DNA from: Symbiodinium natans
Taxonomy: Eukaryota; Sar; Dinophyceae; Suessiales; Symbiodiniaceae
Assembly (NCBI GenBank): GCA_905221605.1
Contig: CAJNDS010002640.1
Location: 253,654 to 317,653 of the forward strand
DNA: 64,000 nt
Direction of reading: 5' to 3'
Part shown: piece by piece, positions 1 to 10,297 of the stretch
Layout: the number at the start of each line of letters is the position of its first letter
Numbering within the stretch: position 1 is the stretch's first letter
The notes under the pieces: model-generated
The model's input: the letters and a program-made list of their open reading frames with translations, nothing else
What the model was told of the DNA's origin: nothing
The model's database searches: none
Program-made: the position numbers and the translations under genes

Positions 1-54
1 TTCACGAAGTGTCCACGAACACTGGCGCGTGATGTCGTCTCCACCAAATCGAAG

Positions 55-189
55 TGTCTGGACGCTTGGACATGGGGTTTGTGCCTCAAGGCCGCAGAGG
101 AGCGCGAGGCTTTCCTTCAAGCTCTTATGCGGGACCGCGCCGAGGCCGGCGCGGGAGCTGTGGAGCTTTCTGCGAGCACGGAGTCGTAG
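55..189 (+). pseudogene. Exon relic, Ala/Glu-rich helical block (C1)
   Basis: An open frame of 44 codons reads CLDAWTWGLCLKAAEEREAF and continues LQALMRDRAEAGAGAVE to a stop at 187. The same block recurs in all eleven units (near 9538, 16575, 22036, 25555, 29403, 34617, 38979, 45988, 51955, 55615), usually with the same AAEEREAFLQALM core. Charged and alanine-rich composition suggests an alpha-helix or coiled coil. No family is recognised. Confidence 0.45.
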
Positions 190-1038
190 AGCATTGTTTC
201 AGTGTGTATGTGTAAACAGTGTCCATGGTGTGGCATGTAGCAAGTAGCTTGTGCGCGTTTTGAAGGCAGACCGCATCGAAATCGAAGCTCGCAAGGAGGC
301 CAATGCCCATGCGTGCCAATTCCATGATCAGGACTTGCAAGTTTCCCGAGAATTGGCATCTTGCGCGCGCTCTTGCCTTTGGTCTCTGGCGGGCAGATCC
401 TGAGGCCAAGCGGGCGGAAACCCTGCGGCGCCTTGAGGCACAGGGGCCGGGGATCTGTGGGGAGGGATCTTTGGGAACATCTGGGGGACTCTGGCTTTGG
501 GAAGTGGTTTGCAATGGCTGGGCGGCCTGGCACTGCGTGAAGACGCGCTGACAGCGGCGCTTTCGAAGCTGGTGCACCTTCGCTTCGCAGGCCACGAACC
601 GCGCCATCCGTGCGCAGTTCGACCAGATTGCACAGGCCGCGGATAGCAAGGAGGCCGGCTTGCCAGAGTGCCTGCGAGGCAGCGCTGTTCCACAAGCGCA
701 ATCATGCCGCAGTGCGTGCAGGCCAGTGTCCAATTCATGGCCGGGGTGGAGGTGACTCCGGGCAGAGTGGCACAGAGCATAAAGCACGTCCGCAAGAGCC
801 CGCAAACAGGAAGCCTGCACATACCCGCAGTAATGTCTTGGCGTCTTGGCAGTCTTGCCCGAAGGAAATTCCGATGGACCGACCACTTGCCTGGGGCTCA
901 GCCGCAGCCCATTGCATCATTGGCCTCGTGTGTCGTTATACAGTAACCGCCTGTGGATTCCTGGTTGCTCATGAAGAGGACAGAGGTTGGAGGGAGTGAG
1001 ATGTAACCACAGGTTTAAAAGGACAAGTGCCATGTTGA

Positions 1039-1371
1039 GTGACTGCCGAGGCCCCATGCGTGCCTGCATCTTCCACTTCGTCCATGACAGGACCGTCCGT
1101 TCTCCTTGCGTGGGCACAGCTTTCGAGTTTTATGCAACAATACGAAGTCGACAAGTTCAAGCATCCGCACGAGGTGCGCACCATTGCACGCCCCTTGCAA
1201 CGTCGCAGCAACTTCTTCATGGTTCCACCACAAGGTGAAGTTGATGTTCTTGTTTACGGGACGGGGCGAGACTGCAGCACGCCCCACACATCCCCACTTT
1301 CATACAACGCCAGCTCGGGGCATTTGGAGGACGTCAGCGATTCTGGCATGTACCCTCTCATGTTTCCCTCT
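1039..1371 (+). pseudogene. Exon relic containing FMQQYEVDKFKHPHEV (C1)
   Basis: This is the longest uninterrupted version of this block in the window. The open frame reads through SMTGPSVLLAWAQLSSFMQQ, YEVDKFKHPHEV, PPQGEVDVLVYGTG and SGHLEDVSDSGM. Matching but more damaged versions occur near 4400-4650, 22840-23095, 30350-30640, 39930-40220, 46950-47210, 49070-49300 and 56570-56830. The open frame as translated runs on to 1413, but from 1383 it is reading into the inserted transposon, so its C-terminal part is not native. Function unknown. Confidence 0.45.
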
Positions 1372-1451
1372 CATGTTTTTGGAGACGGCGCCTCTAAGAG
1401 GCCGTGCGAGTAACCACAATTTCTGGGGCTCGGGGTGGGGTGGGGTGGGGT

Positions 1452-1473
1452 GGGGGGGGGGGGGGGGGGGGGG
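1452..1473 (+). repeat. Poly-G run (22 G)
   Basis: An uninterrupted run of 22 guanines, preceded by GGGGT repeats from 1434. It lies inside the transposon at 1383-2223 and is a candidate quadruplex. Confidence 0.95.
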
Positions 1474-1560
1474 TGACTTGGGACTTCACACCTGCAACTC
1501 CAAAGCCTGAACCCCTAATCCCCAAAGGCCTAAACCCTTGCTGTTTAATTCGGGGTTTAT

Positions 1561-1666
1561 AAGCAAAACGCGCCCGCGCCTAGGCGAGAGCGCAATTTCA
1601 AGCAAAAAATGTGTCCGAAACTTCAAAACGACACCCCCTAGAAAAAAAACACAACAAACAAACGAT
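1561..1666 (+). repeat. Direct duplication inside the transposon, copy 1
   Basis: This stretch, beginning AGCAAAACGCGCCCGCGCC and including TAGGCGAGAGCGCAA, is repeated at 1941-2044 with scattered differences. The offset is about 380 bp. Telomere-like CCCTAAAC words lie between the copies (1690-1750). Confidence 0.8.
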
Positions 1667-1940
1667 CCTTAAACCCAAAAGAATAGTCCAAGCAGTGCAA
1701 ATCCAAATCCTGAAACCTGAACCCTAAACTTTGAACCTTGAACCCTGAAGAAGAATCAACTTGAGGCCGCTTTCAGGATCCAGTGCACAAGTCTGTTGGG
1801 TTACAACCAAAGCACAATTCCAAAAAATCATGCCTGCGCTGTGGCGAGAGCACTATTTCGAACCTGAACTGCCGGAGCCATAACGCAGAAAAAACTTCCC
1901 GAACCGAAAATCGCCATTTGAAAGTTCAACATGGGGAATG

Positions 1941-2044
1941 AGCAAAACGTGCCCGCGCCTAGGCGAGAGCGCAAATTCGAGCAAAAAACGCGTCCAAAAC
2001 TTCAAAAAAAAGACCCCCTGGAGAAAAAACAACAAAAAACGATC
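1941..2044 (+). repeat. Direct duplication inside the transposon, copy 2
   Basis: Second copy of the 1561-1666 segment. It shares GCCTAGGCGAGAGCGCAA and the following A-rich stretch around GACCCCCT. Confidence 0.8.
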
Positions 2045-2775
2045 AGGCTTCGAGCGAAAATGCATTTTTCCGAAAAAAAGACCTAACCCTTCGGTGATTT
2101 CGAGCCCTGCAAATGCTGCGGTCATGACGAAAATGTGTGTTTCGCTTGGGTTTTTAGCCCCCGACGCGAAAAATGTAAACAAAAAATGTGTTCACTCACA
2201 CGGCCTCTTACGGGCGCCGCCACCATGTTTTTGGCTGTGTTCTTGGCCCACCACAGAGGATCCCCAACAAAAACCACGAGAGACGGGTGGAAAACCCACG
2301 CTCTGGATGTCTTTGGGTCCCTGTGGCAAGCAAAGTGCTGGCAGCGACGTCCTTGCGACAGCTGTGACGGTCAGCTTTTTTGTGGAGTCCGAACAACGTG
2401 GCAAGTTGCTCCGGTGTAATTTTCTTATAATCCCCTTCGAACAATAGTTCGGCCCCTTCTCCTCTCAGAGTGCAGCACGAAACCGACACCAGTTATGTCT
2501 CTTCCCGCGGAGGAGTTGTCAAGAAACCCATATTGAAGGCGAGCTGGGCAGCGATGTTGAATGTTCTGTGTCCTCTGTCACTGGGAGATTGCTTCCACGC
2601 AGCTTGTCAGGGCGCTGGCGAGCGCAAGCACGTGGCTCCCTGCCATGGGCAAGCCCGCCATGGGCAAGCCCGCGGGGAGGCTCCTTGACATCTTTGAATG
2701 CAGAACTCAGCACGAGTCATGACCGAATGAGCCGTTATGTTGTGTCAACCTTCGAGGAAACTCCAAGTTCCTCTA

Positions 2776-2904
2776 ATGACAGCGTGCGTATCTCAGTCAA
2801 GCAAAGCAGAGAGAGCCCGTGTCACGCGACTGTGCTACGACGTTGTGGTCCAGGTGTACCCTGACTATGATGATGGGGAGGACTTGGTGTGCTTTGAGGA
2901 CTGA
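2776..2904 (+). pseudogene. C-terminal exon relic ending VYPDYDDGEDLVCFED-stop (C1)
   Basis: An open frame of 42 codons reads AERARVTRLCYDVVV and then QVYPDYDDGEDLVCFED before TGA at 2902. The acidic, aromatic tail with its stop recurs in most units (11518, 18051, 23724, 31554, 31783, 41097, 47822, 57438). Asp/Glu replace each other, and many differences fall in third codon positions. The spacing of acidic residues loosely resembles an EF-hand loop, but position 6 is Asp or Glu rather than Gly and no exiting helix follows, so I do not claim calcium binding. Confidence 0.5.
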
Positions 2905-5278
2905 GCCCAGGGAAGATTCCCGAAGCACACCGCTCGATGTGCAACCGGTGAGCTACAGTAATGCTACACAATTTTATGCAAGAAGTCTCCACGCATAAAG
3001 AAGATCTCGAAGCACACTGCTCAAAGTCTAAAGTGCGCCCGGTGAGCTACAGCAAAGCTCACTGCGGCTGCCAATTAATTGGTCTCACTGTTGAAGGCAC
3101 TTGTGCACTTTTCATGCGATTGCATCAGGCGCCTGGCAAAGTATTGTGGTTGCACACCTGCCTCCTTGGCAAAGATTCAAGCTCGTCTGACATGAATTCG
3201 TTGCTGTTTCCGGTTGGACCCCTTTGACCCTGTGTAAGGGAAGCCCTTCCTGCAATACTGTGAAGGTTTGGTTCAAAACGATACCCCCGTTTCAACCTCA
3301 CGCATCGTCAGACACTAGCGGCCGCTGCCACATCAGTATCACAAGGTATCGAGCCATGGTGGCAGCTTTGTCCGCAATACCACGCAATGCATTGCAAAAC
3401 CTGCACTTCGGCAAGAGACTTGCAAGCAGCCGTTCGTACATACCTCTACTAGGTCATGATCCTATGGCTCGGCGCATGTGAGCAGCCGCGGTTCAGCCGC
3501 GCAAGCATGGACCACGTGCGTGGGGCTGAGCCGTAACTGGCCATAATTCGTCAACACCTGTGGTCTGGGACTGCAAAAGGTCTAGAAGGGGAGGTTTCGC
3601 TGTCGAGGTCCAATATCTGCACATGCATCACCTTCGCATCCATTCTCCTTTCGTGCTTTCGTGGAGAGGGCTGTAATGTCAAAGCGATCTGTGCAACCTG
3701 CACCTTGCCAAAACATTTGAGCTGTAGGGGTTGCCACATTCGTCATTTGGTACTGACAGGGTTGCCAAAGGACAGCTCAGCGAGGTGAAACTCCACGGGA
3801 TGCTCAGAGGCTCCAGTCCAGCCAGAGAAGCCGAATGCCCTGAGGTCACTCATGCGCGCCGCTTGCCGCAACCGCTCCTCACCTTCTTCGAGCGCAGCTC
3901 TGCCTGGAGGCACGTGGACTTGAGCAACCTGCGCAGCGCCCAGGGAACAAGAGCAAGCCGCAATGTGAGCCCACTGACTGATTCGTCACTTCGCGGCAGC
4001 CGCGGTGCAGTCTAACAGCATTTCAAAAGGGCCTTTTTCTTCTTTGCCAGGCTGCAGCCTGCCGTGCTTGAAGGCCTGGGGGCAGCCGTGCCCTTCGCGA
4101 GATTCGCGAGCCATGGCCCATGGAAGGCCACGTTAGTGCCACGTTGCTTAAATTGAACAATTGGATCCACAATTGCCAGCATATTCCGGTGTTTCCAGCT
4201 GGGGGCATGAACATGGATGAATGGCTGGGGCAGTCTGTGGCATGAAGCTCCTCTCGGTTTACTTCAGGTCTTTGCTTGGGTCTGACGGGGCCGCAACCAC
4301 AAGGTTTAAACGGGCGGTCGGAGGGGAGGATGCGGGGATTGTTGACCATTCCTTTTTGGACTGTCGAGGCCGGATCTCCGCCTGTTCGTCCATGACAGTC
4401 TCGTCCGTTCTCCTGGCAAACAGCTGTCGAATTTATGCAACAATGCGAAGTAGACAAGTTTAAGCATCCACACGAGCTGCACTCCTCTTGCAACGTCACA
4501 GGAACTTCTTCATGATTCCACCCCGGGTGAAGTGGATGTTCTTGATCAAGGGACAGGGGGGGAGGCTGCGCCACACCCCACACATCCGCAACACCCTCCT
4601 ACACCGCCAACTCGGGATACCTCAAGGACGAACGTGTCAGCGATTCTGGCATGAGTCAGGCCGTTTGTCGCAGTTGTTGCGGCACGCAACCACACAGGGT
4701 GGTCTGGATTTTGGTGGTAGTGCATCCGGCGTTTCGGTCTTGCTTGCCGAAAAAGAACCACAAGGACTCTGTAGGCCCGGAAGGTGTTGGAAGGGAGGGA
4801 GGCCGTCGGAAGTCTCGTGAGATCTCGTGCGGCTGCGTTCTTGGCCTCCCCTTAAAAGATCCCCAACCGACAAAGCACAAGAGACCGGTGGCAAGCCAAA
4901 AATGTGGATCCCTGTGGCAAGCAAAGTGCTGGCAGCGACGTCCTTGCGACAGCTGCGCGGTTTGTTTTTGTTGAGGTCAACACTAACAGTTTGTCAAGTT
5001 TGCTGCTGTGTTTCCTTGTCCCCTCAAAACAGCGCAGTGCCAAACCGACACGAGTTATGGCTCTTCCCGCGGAGGTGTCGTCAAGAAGCCCATTTTGAAG
5101 GCGAGCTGGGCGGCAACGTTGAACGTTGAAAGCTCCCGTGTCCTGCGTCACGAGGGCATTGCTTCCGAACAGCTCATTGAGCGCAAGCACGTGGCTCCCT
5201 GCCGTGGGCAAGCCTGTGGAGACGCTCCTTGAATGCACAACTCATCACGAGTCACGACTGAATGAGCCGCTGTGTTGC

Positions 5279-5394
5279 GTCAAGTTCGGCGTCTGCCGTC
5301 AAACACCTTCGAGGAAACACAAATTCCTCTGATGAGTCATCAGAGGAATTTGGCGTTTCCTCGAAGGTGTTTGACGGCAGACGCCGAACTTGAC
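5279..5394. repeat. Fold-back palindrome, ~57-nt arms
   Basis: The sequence around TTCGAGGAAACACAAATTCC (left) returns as its reverse complement (right) about a centre at 5336 (TGATGA-G-TCATCA). Only a 1-base length difference and a mismatch were seen in the arms. The left arm is ordinary unit sequence found once in other units (for example 47660-47720), so the right arm is an inverted duplication. Confidence 0.9.
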
Positions 5395-5522
5395 ATGACA
5401 GCGCCCGCATCTGAGACAAGCAGGGCAGAGAGAGCCTGCGTCTCGTGATGCTACGTTACGTAGATGTTACGTGGTTTTGGCAGCTGTAGGTCTACCCTGA
5501 GCGCAGTGCCAAACCAACATGA

Positions 5523-5615
5523 GTTATGGCTCTTCCCGTGGAGGTGTCGTCAAGAAGTCCATTTTGAACCTTAAAATGGGCTTCTTGACGGCACCTCTGC
5601 GGGAAGAGCCATAAC
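5523..5615. repeat. Fold-back palindrome, ~46-nt arms
   Basis: The left arm begins GTTATGGCTCTTCCCG and the right arm ends CGGGAAGAGCCATAAC, with a centre near 5569 and few mismatches. The left arm is the common unit segment seen once in other units (for example 17590 or 31130). Confidence 0.9.
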
Positions 5616-5890
5616 AGATTCTGCGGGCTGGATGGAGCAAACACATGGGGGGCAGAATCGGGCCATAGAGGAGGCTGCGTCGACATGCGAGCTACGTGGA
5701 TTTCTTTGTTTTTGTCCCAGCCCAACCTTTACCTGCTGAGCATGAGCTCTAACTCTAAGCGTTGCGGGGGACAGCAAGCTGTTTCGTTTCTACCCTGGTT
5801 ACGACGGGGACGATGCCGACCTGATTTGCTTTGAGTGAGCTCTAAGAAGACGCCCGAAGCACGACTGGTCGAAGCGTAGCCGGTGAGCTA

Positions 5891-5960
5891 CAGCAAAGCT
5901 CACTTGCGCATGCCAACTGGTCTCACGTCGTGAGACCAATTGGCATGTGAGCTTTGCTGC
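5891..5960. repeat. Fold-back palindrome, ~33-nt arms
   Basis: The centre is GGTCTCACG-T-CGTGAGACC (5919-5937). The outer arms CAGCAAAGCTCAC and GTGAGCTTTGCTG pair after a ~5-nt length difference. Confidence 0.85.
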
Positions 5961-6133
5961 GGGAAAGTAGTGCACTTTCACGCACTTGCGTCAGGCGCCT
6001 GGCAAAGCTCAAGCTAGTCTGACATGGGATCGTTTCTGTCCAGGGTTGGGCCCTCGACCCTTTGTCAGGGAAGCGCCTCCTGCAAGGCTGCAGAGGTTTG
6101 GCTCAAAGGGTTAGTCGGCTGACCTGACACCAG

Positions 6134-6190
6134 CAATTTCAACCGACGCTTCACTCATCTTCAAGATGAGTGAAGCGTCGGTTGAAATTG
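6134..6190. repeat. Perfect palindrome, 28-nt arms, 1-nt spacer
   Basis: The left arm starts CAATTTCAACCGACGC and the right arm ends GCGTCGGTTGAAATTG, with a centre at C6162. In other units (for example 24086-24110) the left-arm sequence occurs without its inverted partner. Confidence 0.95.
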
Positions 6191-6522
6191 GCGAAAACAG
6201 AGACTCTGTTTTCGTTTCATTTCGTTTCTGCTGAAATTTCCTGCCGCGCTGGTGGCAAAAAAAGGTGGTGATTGTGCAACTCTGACATCGGCACACCTTC
6301 ATACACTTTCATTCGGCAACGTTGCAGCTTGCGAGTCGGCCGAAGTCCAGTGTCGAGTGCAGTTTTTGGCTGAAGTGGAAGTGACTCCTGGCAGAGAGCA
6401 TGTCGACAAGACTGGCAAGTCGCCTGTACAGACCCACACTAGGTCATACTAGTTTTCCTGGCATGTCCCAATGGATCGCCCCGAAGGAAATTTACATGAC
6501 GACACGCACCAGGAGGTGCTTT

Positions 6523-6639
6523 GCATCCGGACCCCGTCCTTCTCGCGTCCAATGCAGCAGAACTCGCACCTCAGGGTCTACATGACCCTAAGGCGCGGGG
6601 TGTGCTGCCTTGCGCGCGAGAAAGACGGAGTCTGGACAC
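6523..6639. repeat. Imperfect ~117-bp palindrome (class Z), C1 copy
   Basis: The left arm begins GCATCCGGACCCCGTCC and the right arm ends GACGGAGTCTGGACAC, with a centre in TCTACATGA near 6581. The same palindrome occurs at 32457, 41869, 48509 and 58137. Six other units have only the right-arm sequence. Confidence 0.8.
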
Positions 6640-6769
6640 AGTGCTTCGCGGATCTTCGCGGGTGCACGCGTGTGCCATGTCAGCAACATCGGGGCCGGGC
6701 CCTGATGCCCAACAGAAGCTCCAGACCTGTTCATGCAGCGCAGGTCCCAGGCCAGCCCGGATGCGAGAG

Positions 6770-7330
6770 ACTGCGCGCAGCTTGCGTCTAAGCCAATCGC
6801 CCGTCTGACTTGCGTCATCTTTACAATCCAGCAGCTCTTCTTTGTGTCGAAAGCAGAGCCCCCCCCCCCCCCCATGCGCTGCCGGTTGTGCGTGAGCTCC
6901 TGCATGCCAATGCGAGCAAGTTGACGGGCTGAGGCAGGTCTCCCGGCAGTGACAAAGGTTGTTGCTGCGAGCTTGGGCTTAGACCACGTCTGCTGCTGTA
7001 TGTCTGCGCTGCAGCGAACAACATGCCAACATATGCCAACAACACCGACCATAGCTTCTAGGAGACTAGCTGTCGCCCAGGCCACCGGCGCTGGTCAAGC
7101 AGAAAGCTGGGGCAAAGAGTTTGCAGCATTGTGCGCCAGCTTAGGCAAAGAAGCGCTTGCTTGTTGCTATGACTAACCAATACTTCGTGCTACTGGTAGG
7201 ACGTGTTGGAGCTGATCACAAGGCAAGTGCTGGATCCTCCACGACAATATATTTAACAATTTTTAATTCTGGGGGGGGGGGGGGGGGGGTGGTTACATTT
7301 TCATAATTTGTTTCAGTGGTTGGGGTTGAG
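6770..7330. other. Unit-unique stretch with C15 and G19 runs
   Basis: This stretch has no counterpart that I could see in the other units. It contains a run of 15 C (6859-6873), an ATATATTTAACAATTTTTAATT patch in its last quarter, and a run of 19 G (7271-7289). A 75-codon plus-strand frame (6949-7176) has a protein-like stretch (GKEFAALCASLGKEALACC) but no recognisable domain. It could be an insertion, but I found no convincing terminal repeats. Confidence 0.4.
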
Positions 7331-8187
7331 GTGTCCAGGGAAACGGTGCAGCTTGAAGAGAGAAAGAGGGCTGCTGCCAGATGTCAACCTTAAGTTCGGG
7401 AGAGACCTTCTGGAAGAGTCCAGGCAGTTGGTGCTCGCACCATAGCATGAACCTCCCTGCAGCGTGCAAGCTCAAAGGGTTTAGACTTTGAGCTAATTTG
7501 CGCAGCTCATCGCAAAGCGATGGGCGCCACACAGCCCCTTGATCACGCACTCAGATGCTGTGTCTGGTCCCTCTGTTGTCGGCTACATGACTGGTGCTTT
7601 TGCATGCCCGTAGACATCGTTAGGCTGATGGCATCTGACGATAGACCCTAAGGTGCGCATTTTGCTGTGTCGGACGCGACAAGGACGGAGTCCGGACGCA
7701 GTGCTTCGCGGGTGCACGCGTGTTCCATGGCAGGGCCCTGATGCCGCTGCCCTGCGGCAAGGCAGGTGGCTTCCGCAGCTTTGGCGTGCGGAGCCTGTGC
7801 ATTCGCAAGTTGTCATACGCAGGCCTGCCGGACCTCCTGACAGGACGGAGGTCCCAGGCCGGATCTGAAAAGGATGTTAGGCGTTTGGGACTGCGTGCTC
7901 CTTGCGTGAGTTATTGTGAGCGGCAACGACCTCCGATGAGATCCTCTATGATCCGCTGACTCGCGAGCCAAGCAGCCAAGCCCAACCAAACCCGCAAAAA
8001 CACCCCTCCAGGGCCTGGAGGGCAAAGAGGAGAAGAGCAAGGAGGCGTGGACTGGCAGCCGATCGGACGCAGCTTATGCTACTAGCAGGTAAAGCTCTGT
8101 AAGGCGGGATGCTGCCGGGGTGAACCCCTCAGGAGCGCACTTTAATTGATGGTGGGCGGGCGGGCGCGCGGGGGGGGGGGGGGGGGG

Positions 8188-8770
8188 AGTATTGATTCTA
8201 GGGTACATAACATAGAGCATCAGGGGTTTTCATGGGGTATAGAGGACATAGCGTATATTGGCTAATATAGGGTAACTGTAGCGCCGTGAGTCTAAGTTGC
8301 ACAGTCTAAGGTGCTCATTGAGAGTGTAGCGAGCTTCTCTTCAAGATTTGCCCGTTAAAGAACCTTGCGAGACTATTGGGAGTGATGGGGCCTTCGCTCA
8401 GGGCAGCTTCAGGGGTGCGAGCGGTGGAAAGCGCTGGGAAGTGTTGGGGGAGGTGGGGGGGGGGTGGGGGGTGGTGGCGGGGGGTTGTGGGGTGGGTGCA
8501 GGGGGCTGGTGAGGAGGGCAATCGCTCTGCGCTTGGGTATACAAGGTATATAGAGTATATGGATGTATTTGGAGTTTTTTCCAATATCTGGGGTTTATAT
8601 AAGTTTACATAAGGCATAGAGGGCATACAAGGTGTGAAAGGTAGGTGGGGTGTATAGTTTATGGGGTATGTGTTTTGGATGTCGTGCAAAATATGGGTAC
8701 GTAGAATAGTACGGGACATACAGTATATAGGGTACATAGGGTATACAAGGATGTCGCGTGTGTATGAATC
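8188..8770. promoter_or_regulatory. AT-rich inter-unit block, candidate upstream region (C2)
   Basis: This block is far more AT-rich than its surroundings and full of short related words (GGTATACAAGG, GGTATATAGAG, GGGTACATAGGG). It contains a GAGTTTTTTCCAATATCTG core near 8569. Related blocks start units C3, C6, C8, C9 and C11 (15500, 27830, 36600, 44650, 54090). A TTTT-type core has been proposed for dinoflagellate promoters, so a promoter role is possible. Position and conservation are the only direct evidence. Confidence 0.35.
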
Positions 8771-9344
8771 AACAAGATGGTCAGATGGAAAAGAAGAAGA
8801 GGCATGGGGAAGGGGAAGCGGGGGAGGGAAGAGGAGGAGAGATCAAAAGGGGGCCCGGGGCGTCATCGCCACTATTTTTGCTTGACTTGGAATAGCTACC
8901 TTTGAAATCCACGTTGGCTTTCGTTGACCTCGACGTAGCCCTCCAGTTATCCAGTAGGAGCGGCCACTGCTTCGAAACAGGCGTGCGGCAATGGAAGTGA
9001 GGGCAGCGAGCCCCAGCCCCCCTCCGAGCAGGACGCGGGCCTGCATCCAGCCTGTGCCCAGGTCCTTCGCCTTGTGCGCCTAGTTCTTCCTGGCAGTTTT
9101 GTTTCTGCATGCTTTTGCTTCCCCCTCTCCCAAGCTCTCCATCTCCGACGATGCACCTAAGCCATCATCAGCAAGTGTCGGAGTCCACAGTCGATGGCTG
9201 GCGAAGGAGATGAAGAAAGATTCAATCTCCAAGAAGGCCACGGCACCGATCTTGGGCGTGCCTTGAGATTGCTGTGGCAGTGTCCGTGATACGACAAGCA
9301 GTTCCCAAGCCTGTGTCTCTGTTTGCATTTCTGTCTGCTTGTTT

Positions 9345-9400
9345 TGTTCTCTGTCTCTCTCTCTGCCTCTCTATCTCTTTCTCTCTCTGTCTGTGTGTAT
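9345..9400 (+). repeat. C/T-rich microsatellite between exon blocks (C2)
   Basis: An interrupted TCTCTC tract followed by TGTCTGTGTGTATG. It occupies the same position between the LAKEMKKD block and the AAEEREAF block in nearly every unit, so it is probably the pyrimidine tract of one intron. Confidence 0.8.
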
Positions 9401-9895
9401 GCTGTCGGAAAGGGGATAGGGTGGGAGGGGGGCCGTCTGTTTTTTTGCGTGCTAGCGGTGCAGCCGCGAGCATACTCGAATTGTCTGGATGCTTGGACAC
9501 GGAGCCACGGAGCCTTTGCATCAAGGCGGCAGAAGAGCGGGAGGCCTTCCTCCAGGCACTGATGCAAGACCGGGCCGAGGCCGGCAGAGGAGCGACGGAG
9601 TTTCCCAGCGTGCTTGTAATGTGCAGCGTGTAGACAGCCTCTATGGTGGCATGTTGTAGCTAGTAACGGCTAGTAGCTTGGGCATGCTTGGAAGGCAGAC
9701 CGCATCGAAATCCAAGCTCGCAAGGAGGCCATGCCAATGCCACGAGCATGAGTTGTAAGGCTGCCGAGAGTTGGCATCTTGCGTGCGTTTGCCTGTGGTC
9801 TCTGTGGCGCGGGCGCGTTCCTGAGGCTAAGCGGGCGGAGACACTGCGACGCCTTGAGGTGCAGGGGCCGGGATCTGGGGGATCTCTGGGAATCA

Positions 9896-10297
9896 TGTTG
9901 GGCCCGGTTAGTGTAGGGGGGCAACCCCCCGCCCCCCCCCCCCCCAACCAATTTTGGGGTTTTCGCGGATCCCCTGGCCAGGGCGGCTGCGGATTAATGC
10001 CGGTAACCGAAACAATTGACTAAAAGCGAATCAGGGCAGCTCGTGGGCTTGAAAAATTGTTTGGGGGCCTGTTTCGTAACGAAATTTCAACAGATGTTAT
10101 ATAAAGCCGGACACCAAAAAACTCGGAGTTTATTATTCAAAACAAGTTTTGGTCTTTGGCCCCCCGGCCCCCCGCCATTCATCCCTGGGCCGCGCACTTC
10201 GCATAATTGCGGACCACCCTCATCAATGGGCGGAGCCTCCATAATTTTTCCGGAAAAAGGCTGAATAGCGGCCCCTGAAACTAAACCGGGTCCAACA
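9896..10297. mobile_element. Non-autonomous TIR element, ~402 bp
   Basis: The left end reads TGTTGGGCCCGGTTAGT. The reverse complement of the right end reads TGTTGGACCCGGTTTAGT, giving inverted repeats of about 25 bp. The paralogous units (C3 16925, C6 29760, C9 46330) run straight across this position in the GATCTCTGGGAACATCTGGG context and lack the insert. Internal sequence is unlike the array and richer in A/T, with CCCC/GGGG runs near each end. Both flanks share a TC dinucleotide, but a target duplication is not clear, so the superfamily is undetermined. No transposase frame. Confidence 0.7.

Larger units (their letters stand above)
1383..2223. mobile_element. Non-autonomous TIR transposon (Mutator-like by target-site length)
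   Basis: The element is 841 bp and flanked by a perfect 11-bp direct repeat CATGTTTTTGG (1372-1382 and 2224-2234). Its ends are imperfect inverted repeats of about 35 bp. The left end contains TAAGAGGCCGTGCGAGT; the reverse complement of the right end contains TAAGAGGCCGTGTGAGT, preceded in both by CGGCGCC. Paralogous units at about 23095-23125 and 49300-49330 show the empty site, running straight from CTCTCACGTG into the TTCTTGGC sequence found after 2234. The interior has no transposase-like frame. It holds a G22 run, a ~105-bp direct duplication and telomere-like tracts. A 9-11-bp duplication is typical of Mutator-like elements; the superfamily call is inference. Confidence 0.8.
1..8160 (+). 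pseudogene. Array unit C1 (5' truncated), degraded multi-exon gene relic
   Basis: First of eleven paralogous head-to-tail units. Exon-like blocks shared with later units follow on the plus strand: an Ala/Glu-rich block (55-189), a block near 344-455 ending AKRAETLRRLEAQGP, one near 600-650 (RAQFDQIAQAADSKEAG), one near 722-760 (GVEVTPGRV), KEIPMDRPLAW near 862-895, the block 1039-1371, and an acidic C-terminal block with a stop at 2902. The reading frame changes between blocks, as expected for introns plus decay. The unit is broken by a transposon at 1383-2223. A second, partial copy of the C-terminal tail lies near 5790-5837, so the unit contains internal duplication. Fold-back palindromes crowd 5279-6190. 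The tail of the unit (7580-8100) holds the Cys-rich/basic blocks. I do not recognise the ancestral protein. Confidence 0.5.

Noticed and set aside
125-886. 253-codon minus-strand frame, and similar Arg/Ser/Pro-rich minus frames across every unit
   Set aside because: They lie antisense to the plus-strand blocks. In the SEPQPASEQ region, differences among copies fall at third codon positions of the plus frame and first positions of the minus frame, favouring plus.
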